The position numbers were made by a program, and so were the translations under genes. From Paenibacillus_AR mesotrionivorans (GTDB lineage: Bacteria; Bacillota; Bacilli; Paenibacillales; NBRC-103111): a stretch of 64,000 bases of DNA. Positions 25,787-35,700 of the stretch are shown here, one piece after another (within the stretch, counting starts at the first letter, position 1; each line of letters opens with the position of its first letter). The stretch lies in the NCBI RefSeq assembly GCF_046098205.1, contig NZ_JBJURJ010000017.1, positions 62,001 through 126,000 of the forward strand, given 5' to 3'. The notes beneath the pieces are model-generated. The model did not search any database. It was given only the letters and a program-made list of their open reading frames with translations, and was not told the DNA's origin.

Positions 25787-27874
25787 ATGGAAAAAGTGAC
25801 AAACGGCATTTGGAAAATGAGCTTTGGTGAACCTGAGCCGCATACGCCTGTCCGGTACCGCAGCGCTCCCGCCAAGGAAGAGGCTCTTCTGAAACTGGAT
25901 TGTCCGGGCAAACCGCCGTTTGTTGAGGATGAGGTTTCCATCCGGGCAACACCCAGAGGAATCCTCATTGAGCTGCCTCTAGACGGGGACGAGCATATCT
26001 ATGGCTTCGGCCTGCAGCTCCATGCGGTGGACCACACCGGCCGCAAAAAGGTGATCCGTGTCAACAGCGACCCTGTCGCCGATACCGGAGACAGTCATGC
26101 CCCTGTCCCCTTCTATGTATCCACCAAAGGCTACGGAGTGCTGGTGGATACCAACCGGTATGCCGCCTTTTATTGCGGAACCAATCTCCGTAAAGGGGAA
26201 TCCGAGCACAAGAAGCAGGAGAAGAAGGCCATCGGCACCTCCGAAATCGAGCTGTACGGCTACCAGGTATCGGAGGGCAACCGCACGGTGTCAGTGGATA
26301 TTCCCTCCGCACAGGGAATTGAAGTTTATTTCTTCGAAGGGCCGGGGCTCCTGGAGGCGGTGCAGCGCTACAATCTGTTCTCAGGAGGAGGCGCTCTCCC
26401 GCCGATGTGGGGCTTGGGCATGTGGTACCGCGCCTACAGCGCTGCCAAGAAGGAGGATGTGATGCGGCTGGCCCGCACCTTCCGGGAGGACGGTATGCCG
26501 GTGGATGTGTTCGGCTTTGAGCCGGGCTGGCAGACCAAGGCCTATTCCTGCTCCTTCGTCTGGGACGAAGGCCGTTTCCCGGACCACGAAGCTATGCTTC
26601 AGGAGCTGTACGGCATGGACTACCGTGTGAACCTGTGGGAGCATCTATTCGTGCATCCCTCTTCTCCCATGTATGAAAGCCTGAAGCCCCATTCCGGGGA
26701 TTATGAGGTTTGGGAGGGTTTGGTGCCTGATTTGTCTGTGGAGGAGGCCTCCGCCATATTTGCCCGACATCACAAGGAAGCCTTCGTGGACAAGGGGATT
26801 GCCGGCTTCAAGCTGGATGAATGCGACAGCTCCGATTATGTCCACTCCAATTGGTCCTTCCCGGACATTGCGGCCTTTCCCTCCGGCATGGATGGTGAGC
26901 AGATGCATAACCAATTGGGCACTCTTTACCAGCAGACCATATTGGCCCCTTACGAAGAAGCGGGCAAACGGACTCTCTCCCAGGTGAGAGCCTCCGGCGC
27001 TATGGCGGCCCCGATGCCTTTTGTGCTGTACAGTGATCTCTATAACCATAAGGTCTTCATCCGTGGAGTGGTCAACTGCGGCTTCTCCGGACTGTTATGG
27101 TCCCCCGAGGTCCGCCAGGCGGAATCCCCGGAGGATCTGGTCCGCCGGATCCAAACTGCCGTATTTTCGCCTATGGCTCTGCTGAACTGCTGGCGGATCC
27201 CCAACCCGCCCTGGATGCAAGTGGACCGGGATAAAAATGTGGCCGGAGAGTTCCTTCCTAATTATGAGGAAATCCGAGACCTGTGCCGCACTCTGTTCCA
27301 GGTCCGGATGTCCCTGATCCCCTATCTGTATACGGCGTATGCCCGTTACAGTGAGGAAGGGCTGCCGCCGTTCCGCGCTCTGGTGATGGACTATCCTGAG
27401 GATCCCCGCACCTATGGCATTGATGACGCGTACATGATGGGAGATTCACTCCTGGTGGCTCCCGTCATAACGGGTACTACGGAACGCCAGGTTTATTTGC
27501 CGGAGGGTGTATGGCACTGCTTCTGGACCCGCCGAACTTACGAAGGGGGCCAAACCTACACACTTGCACCGGGATTGGAGCAGATTCCCGTATTCGTGAA
27601 GGACGGTACCTTATTGCCGTTGGCCAAACCTCTTCCGTTTGTAGGGGACGATGCCATGTTTCAGGTGGAGCTGCATGCCTTCGGTACCGGTGCCCGGGAA
27701 TGCATCTTATATGAAGATGACGGAATTTCGTATGCATACCGGGAAGGCCGGCATAATTGGCTCAAGGTAGAAGTGGACCAAGAAAACAGGGTCCATGTGG
27801 ACCGCACCGGAGATTTTACAGGATGCCGCTACCAATTCTCGGACGCCGGAAACCAGCAGCCCGCGCAGGAATAG
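25787..27874 (+). CDS. GH31 glycosidase (alpha-xylosidase/alpha-glucosidase type)
   Basis: 695 residues without a signal peptide. The N-terminal beta-sandwich has HIYGFGLQLHAVD. The barrel carries the nucleophile D344 (GFKLDECDSSD) and probable acid/base D417 (VLYSDLYNHK). A C-terminal sandwich (MMGDSLLVAPVITG, LPEGVWHCFWT) completes the GH31 layout. It hydrolyses alpha-linked xylose, glucose or galactose; which one cannot be read. The start has GAGGTG upstream, and TGCTATAAT at 25732-25740 is a likely extended -10. It is divergent from the AraC gene. Confidence 0.92.
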   Translation: MEKVTNGIWKMSFGEPEPHTPVRYRSAPAKEEALLKLDCPGKPPFVEDEVSIRATPRGILIELPLDGDEHIYGFGLQLHAVDHTGRKKVIRVNSDPVADTGDSHAPVPFYVSTKGYGVLVDTNRYAAFYCGTNLRKGESEHKKQEKKAIGTSEIELYGYQVSEGNRTVSVDIPSAQGIEVYFFEGPGLLEAVQRYNLFSGGGALPPMWGLGMWYRAYSAAKKEDVMRLARTFREDGMPVDVFGFEPGWQTKAYSCSFVWDEGRFPDHEAMLQELYGMDYRVNLWEHLFVHPSSPMYESLKPHSGDYEVWEGLVPDLSVEEASAIFARHHKEAFVDKGIAGFKLDECDSSDYVHSNWSFPDIAAFPSGMDGEQMHNQLGTLYQQTILAPYEEAGKRTLSQVRASGAMAAPMPFVLYSDLYNHKVFIRGVVNCGFSGLLWSPEVRQAESPEDLVRRIQTAVFSPMALLNCWRIPNPPWMQVDRDKNVAGEFLPNYEEIRDLCRTLFQVRMSLIPYLYTAYARYSEEGLPPFRALVMDYPEDPRTYGIDDAYMMGDSLLVAPVITGTTERQVYLPEGVWHCFWTRRTYEGGQTYTLAPGLEQIPVFVKDGTLLPLAKPLPFVGDDAMFQVELHAFGTGARECILYEDDGISYAYREGRHNWLKVEVDQENRVHVDRTGDFTGCRYQFSDAGNQQPAQE

Positions 27875-27886
27875 TTGATAAATACC

Positions 27887-27932
27887 AAACCCCCGGGGAA
27901 CCGCCGCTTATTGCGGGTATCCGGGGGTTTTT
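27887..27932. terminator. Bidirectional terminator between GH31 and GDSL genes
   Basis: AAACCCCCGG (27887-27896) pairs with CCGGGGGTTT (27921-27930), with an inner CCGC/GCGG stem; T and A runs flank both sides. It serves the two convergent genes. Confidence 0.8.
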
Positions 27933-27936
27933 ATAT

Positions 27937-28593
27937 TTATGGACGCAGCGCCAACGGACTGTTCTGGACTGTCTCGATCCAAACGCTGGCGATCAGTTCA
28001 TGCCCGGCTGCCGTAGGGTGGACACCGTCTGCAGCCCAGAAGGAGGCTGCCGCCCGTTTGGAGGCCTCATCAAAGGCTTGCTGCAGCGGAACGAACACAG
28101 CGCCCGTTTCCTCGGCCAGCTGCCGGACCACCGCCTGGTAGGCACCCACCAGACTCTTCCACTCTTCCCAACGCTCCTGGGTAGCGCCGCAATTCAGAAT
28201 GAACGGCTCCATCAGGATAAGTCCGGTTTTGGGCAAATAAACCTTGGTAATCTCCAGCAGATGGCGGTACGAGCTTTCGAACCGGTCTGCGGCGCCCTCC
28301 GGGAGTTCGTTCACGATCCGCCACGCATCATTCACACCGATCAGAATGCTCAAGCGCTCCGGATACAAATAAATGGCGTCCTCGTTCCAACGGGCATACA
28401 AATCCGAAACCCGGTTTCCGCTGACTCCACGGTTCAGAAAAACTGGTGTGGACTCCGCCAGCTGAACCCCCAGCTTGCCTGCAACCCGGGCGGAATATCC
28501 ATGGCCCAGACTGTATGCATCAGCCCGGTTCCGGCCGGTGTCGGTAATAGAATCTCCTTGAAACAAAACATCGACAGCTTGTTCAAAACGCAT
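27937..28593 (-). CDS. GDSL/SGNH-family hydrolase (esterase)
   Basis: About 218 residues from ATG 28593 (GGGGAG upstream). Block I FQGDSITDTGRNR has the catalytic serine, block II RGVSGNRVSD the glycine, block III ILIGVNDAWR the asparagine, and block V DGVHPTAAGHELIA the Asp-His pair. There is no signal peptide, so it is cytosolic. In carbohydrate loci such enzymes remove acetyl groups from sugars; the neighbouring GH31, GH51 and AraC genes fit this. Confidence 0.9.
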   Translation of the reverse strand: MRFEQAVDVLFQGDSITDTGRNRADAYSLGHGYSARVAGKLGVQLAESTPVFLNRGVSGNRVSDLYARWNEDAIYLYPERLSILIGVNDAWRIVNELPEGAADRFESSYRHLLEITKVYLPKTGLILMEPFILNCGATQERWEEWKSLVGAYQAVVRQLAEETGAVFVPLQQAFDEASKRAAASFWAADGVHPTAAGHELIASVWIETVQNSPLALRP

Positions 28594-28644
28594 TTCCTTG
28601 CTCCCCTTTTTCATGAGATGAGATGGATGAATCAAAGGCGGTGC

Positions 28645-28680
28645 CGTAAGCGTTATCGATAACAGGTGCATTATACCATA
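28645..28680 (-). promoter_or_regulatory. Extended -10 promoter and cre-like/LacI-type palindrome upstream of the GDSL gene
   Basis: On the minus strand TGGTATAAT (TATAAT at 28675-28670) is an extended -10. Just downstream is the perfect palindrome GTTATCGATAAC (28652-28663), overlapped on the plus strand by CGTAAGCGTTATCG, which differs from a CcpA cre core (TGTAAGCGTTATCA) only at its two ends. Catabolite or LacI-type repression of the esterase is inferred. Confidence 0.5.
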
Positions 28681-28822
28681 AGTATCCCGCAGGGAGGTAC
28701 ATGCTATCAGCTTTTTTTGGCATTTGTGAGAAGGCGTCAGAAGGTACGCATGATTTTGCCGCATGCCGCATTCCATGTAATATGCGCCTCATGATATCCG
28801 CCTGACGCAAGGAGCGATTCGG

Positions 28823-29605
28823 ATGAAGCTTGATTTGGGCTGCGGCAGCAGCAAGCATGAGGGTTTTTTCGGGATTGACAAGAAGCAGCTGGAGGGGGTT
28901 GATCTGGTATGGGATCTTAACAAAGGGATACCTCTTCCTGATAATTCAGCAGAATGGGTGATGGTTTGCCGCTTTGCCCATGTGGACGATTGGCAGGCCT
29001 TCATGTCGGAAATCCACCGGGTGCTGATCCATCGCGGCATTGTCTGTATTCTTGCTCCTTATGCCCATAGCTTCCGTCACATCTCCAACCCGCTGCTCAA
29101 ACACCGTTTTGACGAACGGACCCCCAGGTATTGGACCGGCGATTTTTTTCAGCCTCCCCACTGCCCTGTATCGCCACCCGTTGCCGATTACGGAGAAGGG
29201 TTGGACGTTCCGTTTGATTTCCGCCTGCTGCGTATGGAGCTGTTCTATGCCGAGAGTTTCCGGCCCCCCTTTTATGACCAGGAGGAGCTTGAAATGCTCT
29301 TATCCCTGCAGGTCAATCTGGTGGACGAAATCATGTACCATCTGGTGGCCGTGAAGGCGCCCGTTGCTGCGGAGGAGCTGGAGAAGCTGGCCCGGCAATC
29401 CTTCCCGGAGCCTTTCTGTGCGTCCCGCTTGCGTCTGGAAAGGGAGAGCTGGCCCGACGGGGAGGAAGCCGGTCCTTCCCAAACCTCCGGAGACGCAGAG
29501 CATGTCACAGCCCCGGCTGCCACCTCCTCCACCTCCACCCGCTTCCGCAAAAAGAAACCGCTCCTCCACCGCAGCCGCAAAAAGCGTTCACGAATCCATT
29601 ACTAG
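28823..29605 (+). CDS. Methyltransferase-like protein with basic tail
   Basis: 260 residues. The start MKLDLGCGSSKHEGFFGID is the truncated motif I form of many SAM methyltransferases linked to surface sugars, followed by EWVMVCRFAHVDDWQAFMSE and VLIHRGIVCILAPY. The last 50 residues are low complexity and end in a strongly basic tail (RFRKKKPLLHRSRKKRSRIH). ATG 28823 has AAGGAG upstream. The gene precedes the giant DUF11 gene by about 100 bases. Whether they work together is not shown. Confidence 0.75.
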   Translation: MKLDLGCGSSKHEGFFGIDKKQLEGVDLVWDLNKGIPLPDNSAEWVMVCRFAHVDDWQAFMSEIHRVLIHRGIVCILAPYAHSFRHISNPLLKHRFDERTPRYWTGDFFQPPHCPVSPPVADYGEGLDVPFDFRLLRMELFYAESFRPPFYDQEELEMLLSLQVNLVDEIMYHLVAVKAPVAAEELEKLARQSFPEPFCASRLRLERESWPDGEEAGPSQTSGDAEHVTAPAATSSTSTRFRKKKPLLHRSRKKRSRIHY

Positions 29606-29723
29606 TTTTTCCAAATAAGGTTCTAAAGGACAAACAAAAAGAAAACAGGTTTGCCATATAGTGGTATGGGTGCGCCTCTTGTGTGCCTGCCCATGCGGAA
29701 TTTTTCTCATGGAGGTGGATATC

Positions 29724-32700
29724 ATTCCACTCATAGTTCGTTCCACCGTCAATGCTACCGGCGCCATTGTCTTTACCGGCAATACGCTGGGTCTGAGCCG
29801 TTCCGACACCTCCGGAGTGCCCGGAACGCAGGACAGCATTGGAGCCTTCGTCACAACCAACACGGCATTGCGTTACGGCACCTATCCCTTTGGAACTACT
29901 GACCAGTATCTGCTCAACAGTTCCTCCGCTGTTCTGAGTATGCCGGCGGGGAGCACGGTGCTTTATGCGGAGTTGATATGGGGAGGGACGTATTCCAACG
30001 GAAACGTCAATCTGGTCTCCGCCATCAACAACCCTGTTTCCTTCACGACCCCCGCCGGAACCTTCGATGTGACGCCGGATACCGCTACATACAACCAGTT
30101 CGACCTGGGCAACGGCGCACTTGGTTATGTGAGAACCGCCAATGTGACCACTCTGGTTGCCCAGGGAAGCTCTGGGACCTATACCACCGGGCGTGTAGTG
30201 GGCACAATCGTCACCAGCAACGATCCCACCGCCAACAACACAGGCTGGACCCTGGGCGTTATCTATTCCAATCCGGGGCTGCCCTTCCGGAACATGTCGC
30301 TCCGGGCCGGAGCCGTCCTGGTTCAGGCCAACTCCTCACCGGTAACCAACACCATCACCGGCTTCTCCACACCAACCTCCGGGACAGTAGGGGCAAGGGC
30401 ATTGTTCAGCGCCCAGGAGGGAGACGCAAACCGGACAGGGGACCAGGCGCTGTTCGGACCCACGGCGAATTCGCTGGTTGCTCTGTCGGGACCCAACAAC
30501 TTTGCCGCCAACTTCTTTGCATCGCAGATTAATAACAGTCTGGGACAATTGGATACCACCGGAACCTTCGGCACCCGCAACCAGACCAATGGTGCGCCGG
30601 GCACCAATATTGTGGGGGGCAGGCAGGGCTGGGATATTACCAATGTGGATGTTTCCTCCACGCTGGTCAACAACCAGACCACCGCCGTTCTCCGCCTTAC
30701 CACTTCGGGTGACGCCTATGTGCTTAACGCCAACGCTATCCAGATCGACATTAACGCCCCCCGTGTCAATGTTAGCAAAAGTGCCAATGTGACCGGCGCC
30801 TTGTTAGGCGATACCATCCGCTATACGGTAACCATAACCAATACGGGCACGGCCAATGCCACTGATGTCGTCATTACCGATGCCATTCCCTCAGGGGGCA
30901 CCTTTGTTCCCGGCAGTGTTACGGTTGGAGGGATTCCCCGGCCCAATGCTGTGATCTCCAGCGGCGTTTCCTTAGGCACACTGGCACCTTCCGCTTCTTT
31001 CACCGTGGCCTACAGCGTCCAGATTACCTCCTCCCCCCAGAACCAGCAAACCGTAAATACCGCCAACGTCTCCTTCAACTTCCAAAGCATTCCGGGGGGG
31101 CCGGTAACCTCTGCGATCATCCCGTCCAATTCCGTAGCAATCCCTGTATACTCGCCCATTCTTGTGCTTGCCAAAACCGCCAACACCTCCAACGCCACAG
31201 TTGGCAGCACTGTAACCTATACCATCCAGGCCAGCAATTCCGGGAATATTGCCGCCACCACCACGGTCTCTGACCCGATTCCCGCCGGCACCACCTTTGT
31301 CCCGAACAGCGTGACGGTAAATGGGGTGACTGTACCGGGTGCCAACATTGCTACCGGTGTGTCCGTGGGCTCCATTGCGCCCTCCTCATCGGCAATCATT
31401 ACCTTCCAGGTGCTGGTGCAGAGCCTGCCTTCTCCGCCGCAGCTGAACAACCAAGCTTCAGCCGCCTATACCTTCACAGTGCCTGACGGCAGAACCTCAT
31501 CCGGCTCCGCTGCATCCAACACCGTCACCATTCCAGTGGCGCTGCCCAATGTAACGGCAGTCAAAAGCGCCAATTTCCCGGATGTTACAGTCGGGGAGGC
31601 CGTTACCTATACCACCGTAGTCACCAACAACGGTATCGCTGCCGTCACCAATGTAATTGTTACCGATCCTGGGCCCAGCGGAGGGGTATTTGTTCCTGGC
31701 TCAGTAACTGTGAACGGGGCTCCGCAGCCCTCGGGCAATCCCGCCAGCGGCATACCCATCGGCACCCTTGGACCGGGAGCCAGCACCACCGTTACCTTCC
31801 AGTTTACCTCCACCACCCTTCCTAATCCGGCCCAATTCGTCAACCGGGCATCCGTTGCCTATAGCTCAGGGGCATTTCAGGGTCTGACCCTGACCAACAC
31901 CGTCACCATTCCCGTTTTCCAGCCGATTCTCAATCTGATCAAATCCGTCAACCAGTCCGTAGCCACTGTGGGAGACACCCTGGTTTATACGGTCATTGTC
32001 CAGAATACGGGCAACTATGCCGCCCAGGTCACCTTAACGGATACCACCCCCGCGGGCACAGCATTCGTCCCGGGAAGCGTAACCGTAAACTCCCTTCCTG
32101 TTCCGGGGGCTTCACCGGTCACCGGAATTCCTGTAGGCTCGGTTGCTCCCGGCAGTGCTGTCCGGGTTACCTTCTCATACCTGCTGCAGACCCTTCCCGC
32201 CCCGCCGCGTGTGGTTAACCAGGCTACAGCAGCCTTCTCCTTTACCCTGCCCAGCGGACGGAGCATAACCGGGACCCCTGTCGTTTCCAACATTGTGGAT
32301 ATACCGGCTACTGCCCCCAACGTCACTGTCGCCAAAAGCGCCAATTTTACCACGGTCACCCTGAATGATGTTATTGTCTACACTGTCGTGATCACCAACA
32401 ACGGAGCCCAGACCGTAAACAATGTGATTTTCTCCGATGCCATTCCTGCCAGCACCGTTTTCGTCCCAGGCTCGGTAACCGTCAACGGAGTGGTCTCTCC
32501 TGCGGCAGATCCCACCACCGGCATGTCCTTGTCTCCCATTGCGCCGGGTGTGACCACCACCGTGGTTTTTTCCGCACGGGTGGTCTCCATCCCCAACGCC
32601 AATCCTGCTTTTTTAAGCAACCGGGCCAATGTCAGTTATACCTCCGGTGCCTTCACGGGAACCTCTTCGTCCCCGCTGATCAATACGTTGGCTTATCTTC

Positions 32701-35700
32701 CCGTCATCAGCGTCGCCAAGTCCTCCAGCACCAACAACGCCACGGTAGGAGACACCTTCTCGTACACGTTGACGTTGAATAATACCGGCAACTACCCGGC
32801 GCAGGTCACCCTGTTTGATGCCCTTGCTCCCGAAACACAATTTGTGCCCAACAGCGTCATTATCAACGGTTTTCCCAATCCCGGCGTAAGCCCGGATACG
32901 GGCATTCCCCTGGATACCGTGGCCGCCGGGGAAACGTATATTGTCAGCTTCTCGGTGGCCATTCTCTCTATCCCCGCCAACCAGACGCTGAATAATACAG
33001 CAGCAGGCCCGTTCACATATACGTTGCCGGACGGCAGAAGCCTGTCTGGCTCAAGCACCTCCAACACGACTGCAGTGCGAGTTTCTGCTCCTAATGTTTC
33101 GGTTGTAAAGAGTGTCAACGCAATCGATGCAGTCAACGGCGACATTCTGACGTATATCTCGGTTGTGACCAACAACGGCCTCTCGCCCATCAACAATGCA
33201 GTCCTTAGCGACGTCGTCCCGCCAGGCTCCACCTTTGTTTCCGGAAGCGTAACGGTTAACGGTGCTCCGGTGCCGTCCGCCTCTCCTGCTACCGGCATCC
33301 CAATCGGCACAGTGGCCGCAGGCGCCGCTGCAACCGTGACCTTCGAGGTGATCATTTCTATGCCGGTTCCGGCCATATTATCAAATCAGGCTTCTGTCAG
33401 CTTTACGTCCGGAGTATTCTCCGCTTCCTCCTTATCCAATGTTACCCAAACTCCTGTCACCCAGCCGACCATCACACTGGTGAAAACTGCTGATACGGCA
33501 TTGGCGACGGTAGGCGATACCGTTGTTTATACAATTGCAGTCTCCAATACCGGGAATGTAGCGGCCCAACTGACCCTGACGGACATTATCCCGGCAGGCA
33601 CCACCTTTATCCCGAACACGGTCATTGTGGGCGGAAGCAGTGTGCCGGGAGCCGATCCGGGAGCCGGCATTGTAGTCGGAACCGTGGCGCCGGGTGCAAC
33701 CATCTCCGTTTTGTTCTCTGTCCTGGTCACATCTCTGCCTCCGACCCAGCAGCTGTCCAATCAGGCCAGCGCCGCCTTTACCTTTGTACCGCCTGACGGA
33801 CGCACTCTGACAGGCAGCGCCGTATCCAACGTGCAGACGGTGCCTGTCACGGAGCCCAGTGTAGCCATCGTCAAGAGTACCACCACCACAACCACCACTG
33901 TGGGCGATACCATTCCGTATACGGTTGTGGTCACTAACAATGGCATCGTTGCTATCACCAACGCAGTGGTAACGGATCCGGTGCCCGCCGGCACATCCTT
34001 TGTGCCCGGTACCGTTTTCGTCAATGGAGTTCTTGTGCCCGCCGCCTTCCCGCCAGCCGGTATACCGATAGGGACAATCGCTCCTGGCGCCTCGACCACC
34101 GTAACCTTCAGCCTGCTTGTGAATTCACTGCCTTCACCGGCGGCTGTCACCAATCAAGCGTCCGTCTCCTTCACCTCCGGGGCGTTCAACGGGACCAACT
34201 TCTCCAATACCCTGTCTGTTCCGGTATTCCAACCGATCCTGTCCGCCGTCAAAACACCCGGCGTCACGAATGCAACGGTGGGCGATACCTTGTCGTATAC
34301 GATTGCCGTTACCAACACCGGCAACTTCGGTGCGGCTGCCGTTGTGACGGACAATATTCCCTCCGGCACCTCCTTCGTGCCCAATAGCGTCATTATCGAC
34401 GGTGTTCCCGCAGCAGGAGTATCACCCGCTACAGGCATTCCTATCGCAATCGTCAACCCGGGCCAGACCGTTCAAGTCACCTTCTCCGTCATCATCGACT
34501 TCCTGCCGACTCCACAGCAGTTGAACAACCAGGCTACCGTAACCTTTACGTACACATTGCCGGACGGCAGAGTCTTCACCGGCTCCATTGTATCCAACAC
34601 GGCTACGGTTTCGGTAACGGCGCCGAATGTAACAGTCGTCAAATCCACCCCGTCCACCGTAGCAGCCATAAACGATGTGATTGCCTACAGCATTTCCGTC
34701 ACCAACAACGGCATTACCGCCATCAGCAATACGGTGTTAACCGACCCGATTCCCGCCGGCTCAGCCTTTGTACCCGGCAGCGTCACCATCAACGGTATTC
34801 CGCAGCCTTCCGCTACCCCGGTTGCCGGCATCATCCTGGGCACTATTGCTCCTGGAGCCACTGTACTGGTAGGCTTCAGCATCACGGTCACCTCCTTGCT
34901 GAACCCGGCGGTGATTACCAACCAATCATCAGTCAGCTTCACATCCGGCTCGTTCTCGGCAACCTCCTTCTCCAATGTTGTCAGCACACCTGTTTTCCAA
35001 CCGGTTCTGTCTGTAGCCAAATCCTCCAGCTCTGCCAACGCCACCGTGGGGGATACCATTGTGTATACCTCTGTCATCACCAATACGGGCAACTTCGGGG
35101 CAGCGGTCATCCTCACCGACCCGATACCGGCGGGCACTACCTTTGTGCCTAACAGCGTTATTGTCAATGGCAACAGCCTCGCCGGAGCCGATCCTGCTAC
35201 AGGCATTAATGCGGGCATCGTTGTGCCTGGTGTACCGGTAACCGTCACCTTCTCGGTAATCATCACCTCACTGCCGCCCACCCAGCAGCTGGTGAACCAA
35301 TCCACTGCAGACTTCACGTTTACGCTGCCGGACGGAAGGACACTGACAGGCGCTGTGCCGTCCAATACCTCCACCACTACCGTCTCTTCGCCTACGGTAA
35401 CCCTGGCCAAAAGCACCACCTTCACCGCCGTATCCGTTGGCGATGTGGTTCCGTACACGATCATCATCACCAACGAAGGCATTGCTAACGTCAATGATGT
35501 GGTTCTGGTGGATCCGATTCCGCAAGGCTCCGCCTTCGTTCCCGGCAGCGTAGTGGTGGATGGGGCTGCCCGTCCTACCGCCAACCCGGCCTCCGGGGTC
35601 TCCATCGGCACAATTGCGCCGGGAGCCACCGTAACGGTCACATTCAACGTCACGGTCACTTCACTGCCCGTTAGCCAACTCCTGACCAATACCGCCAGCG

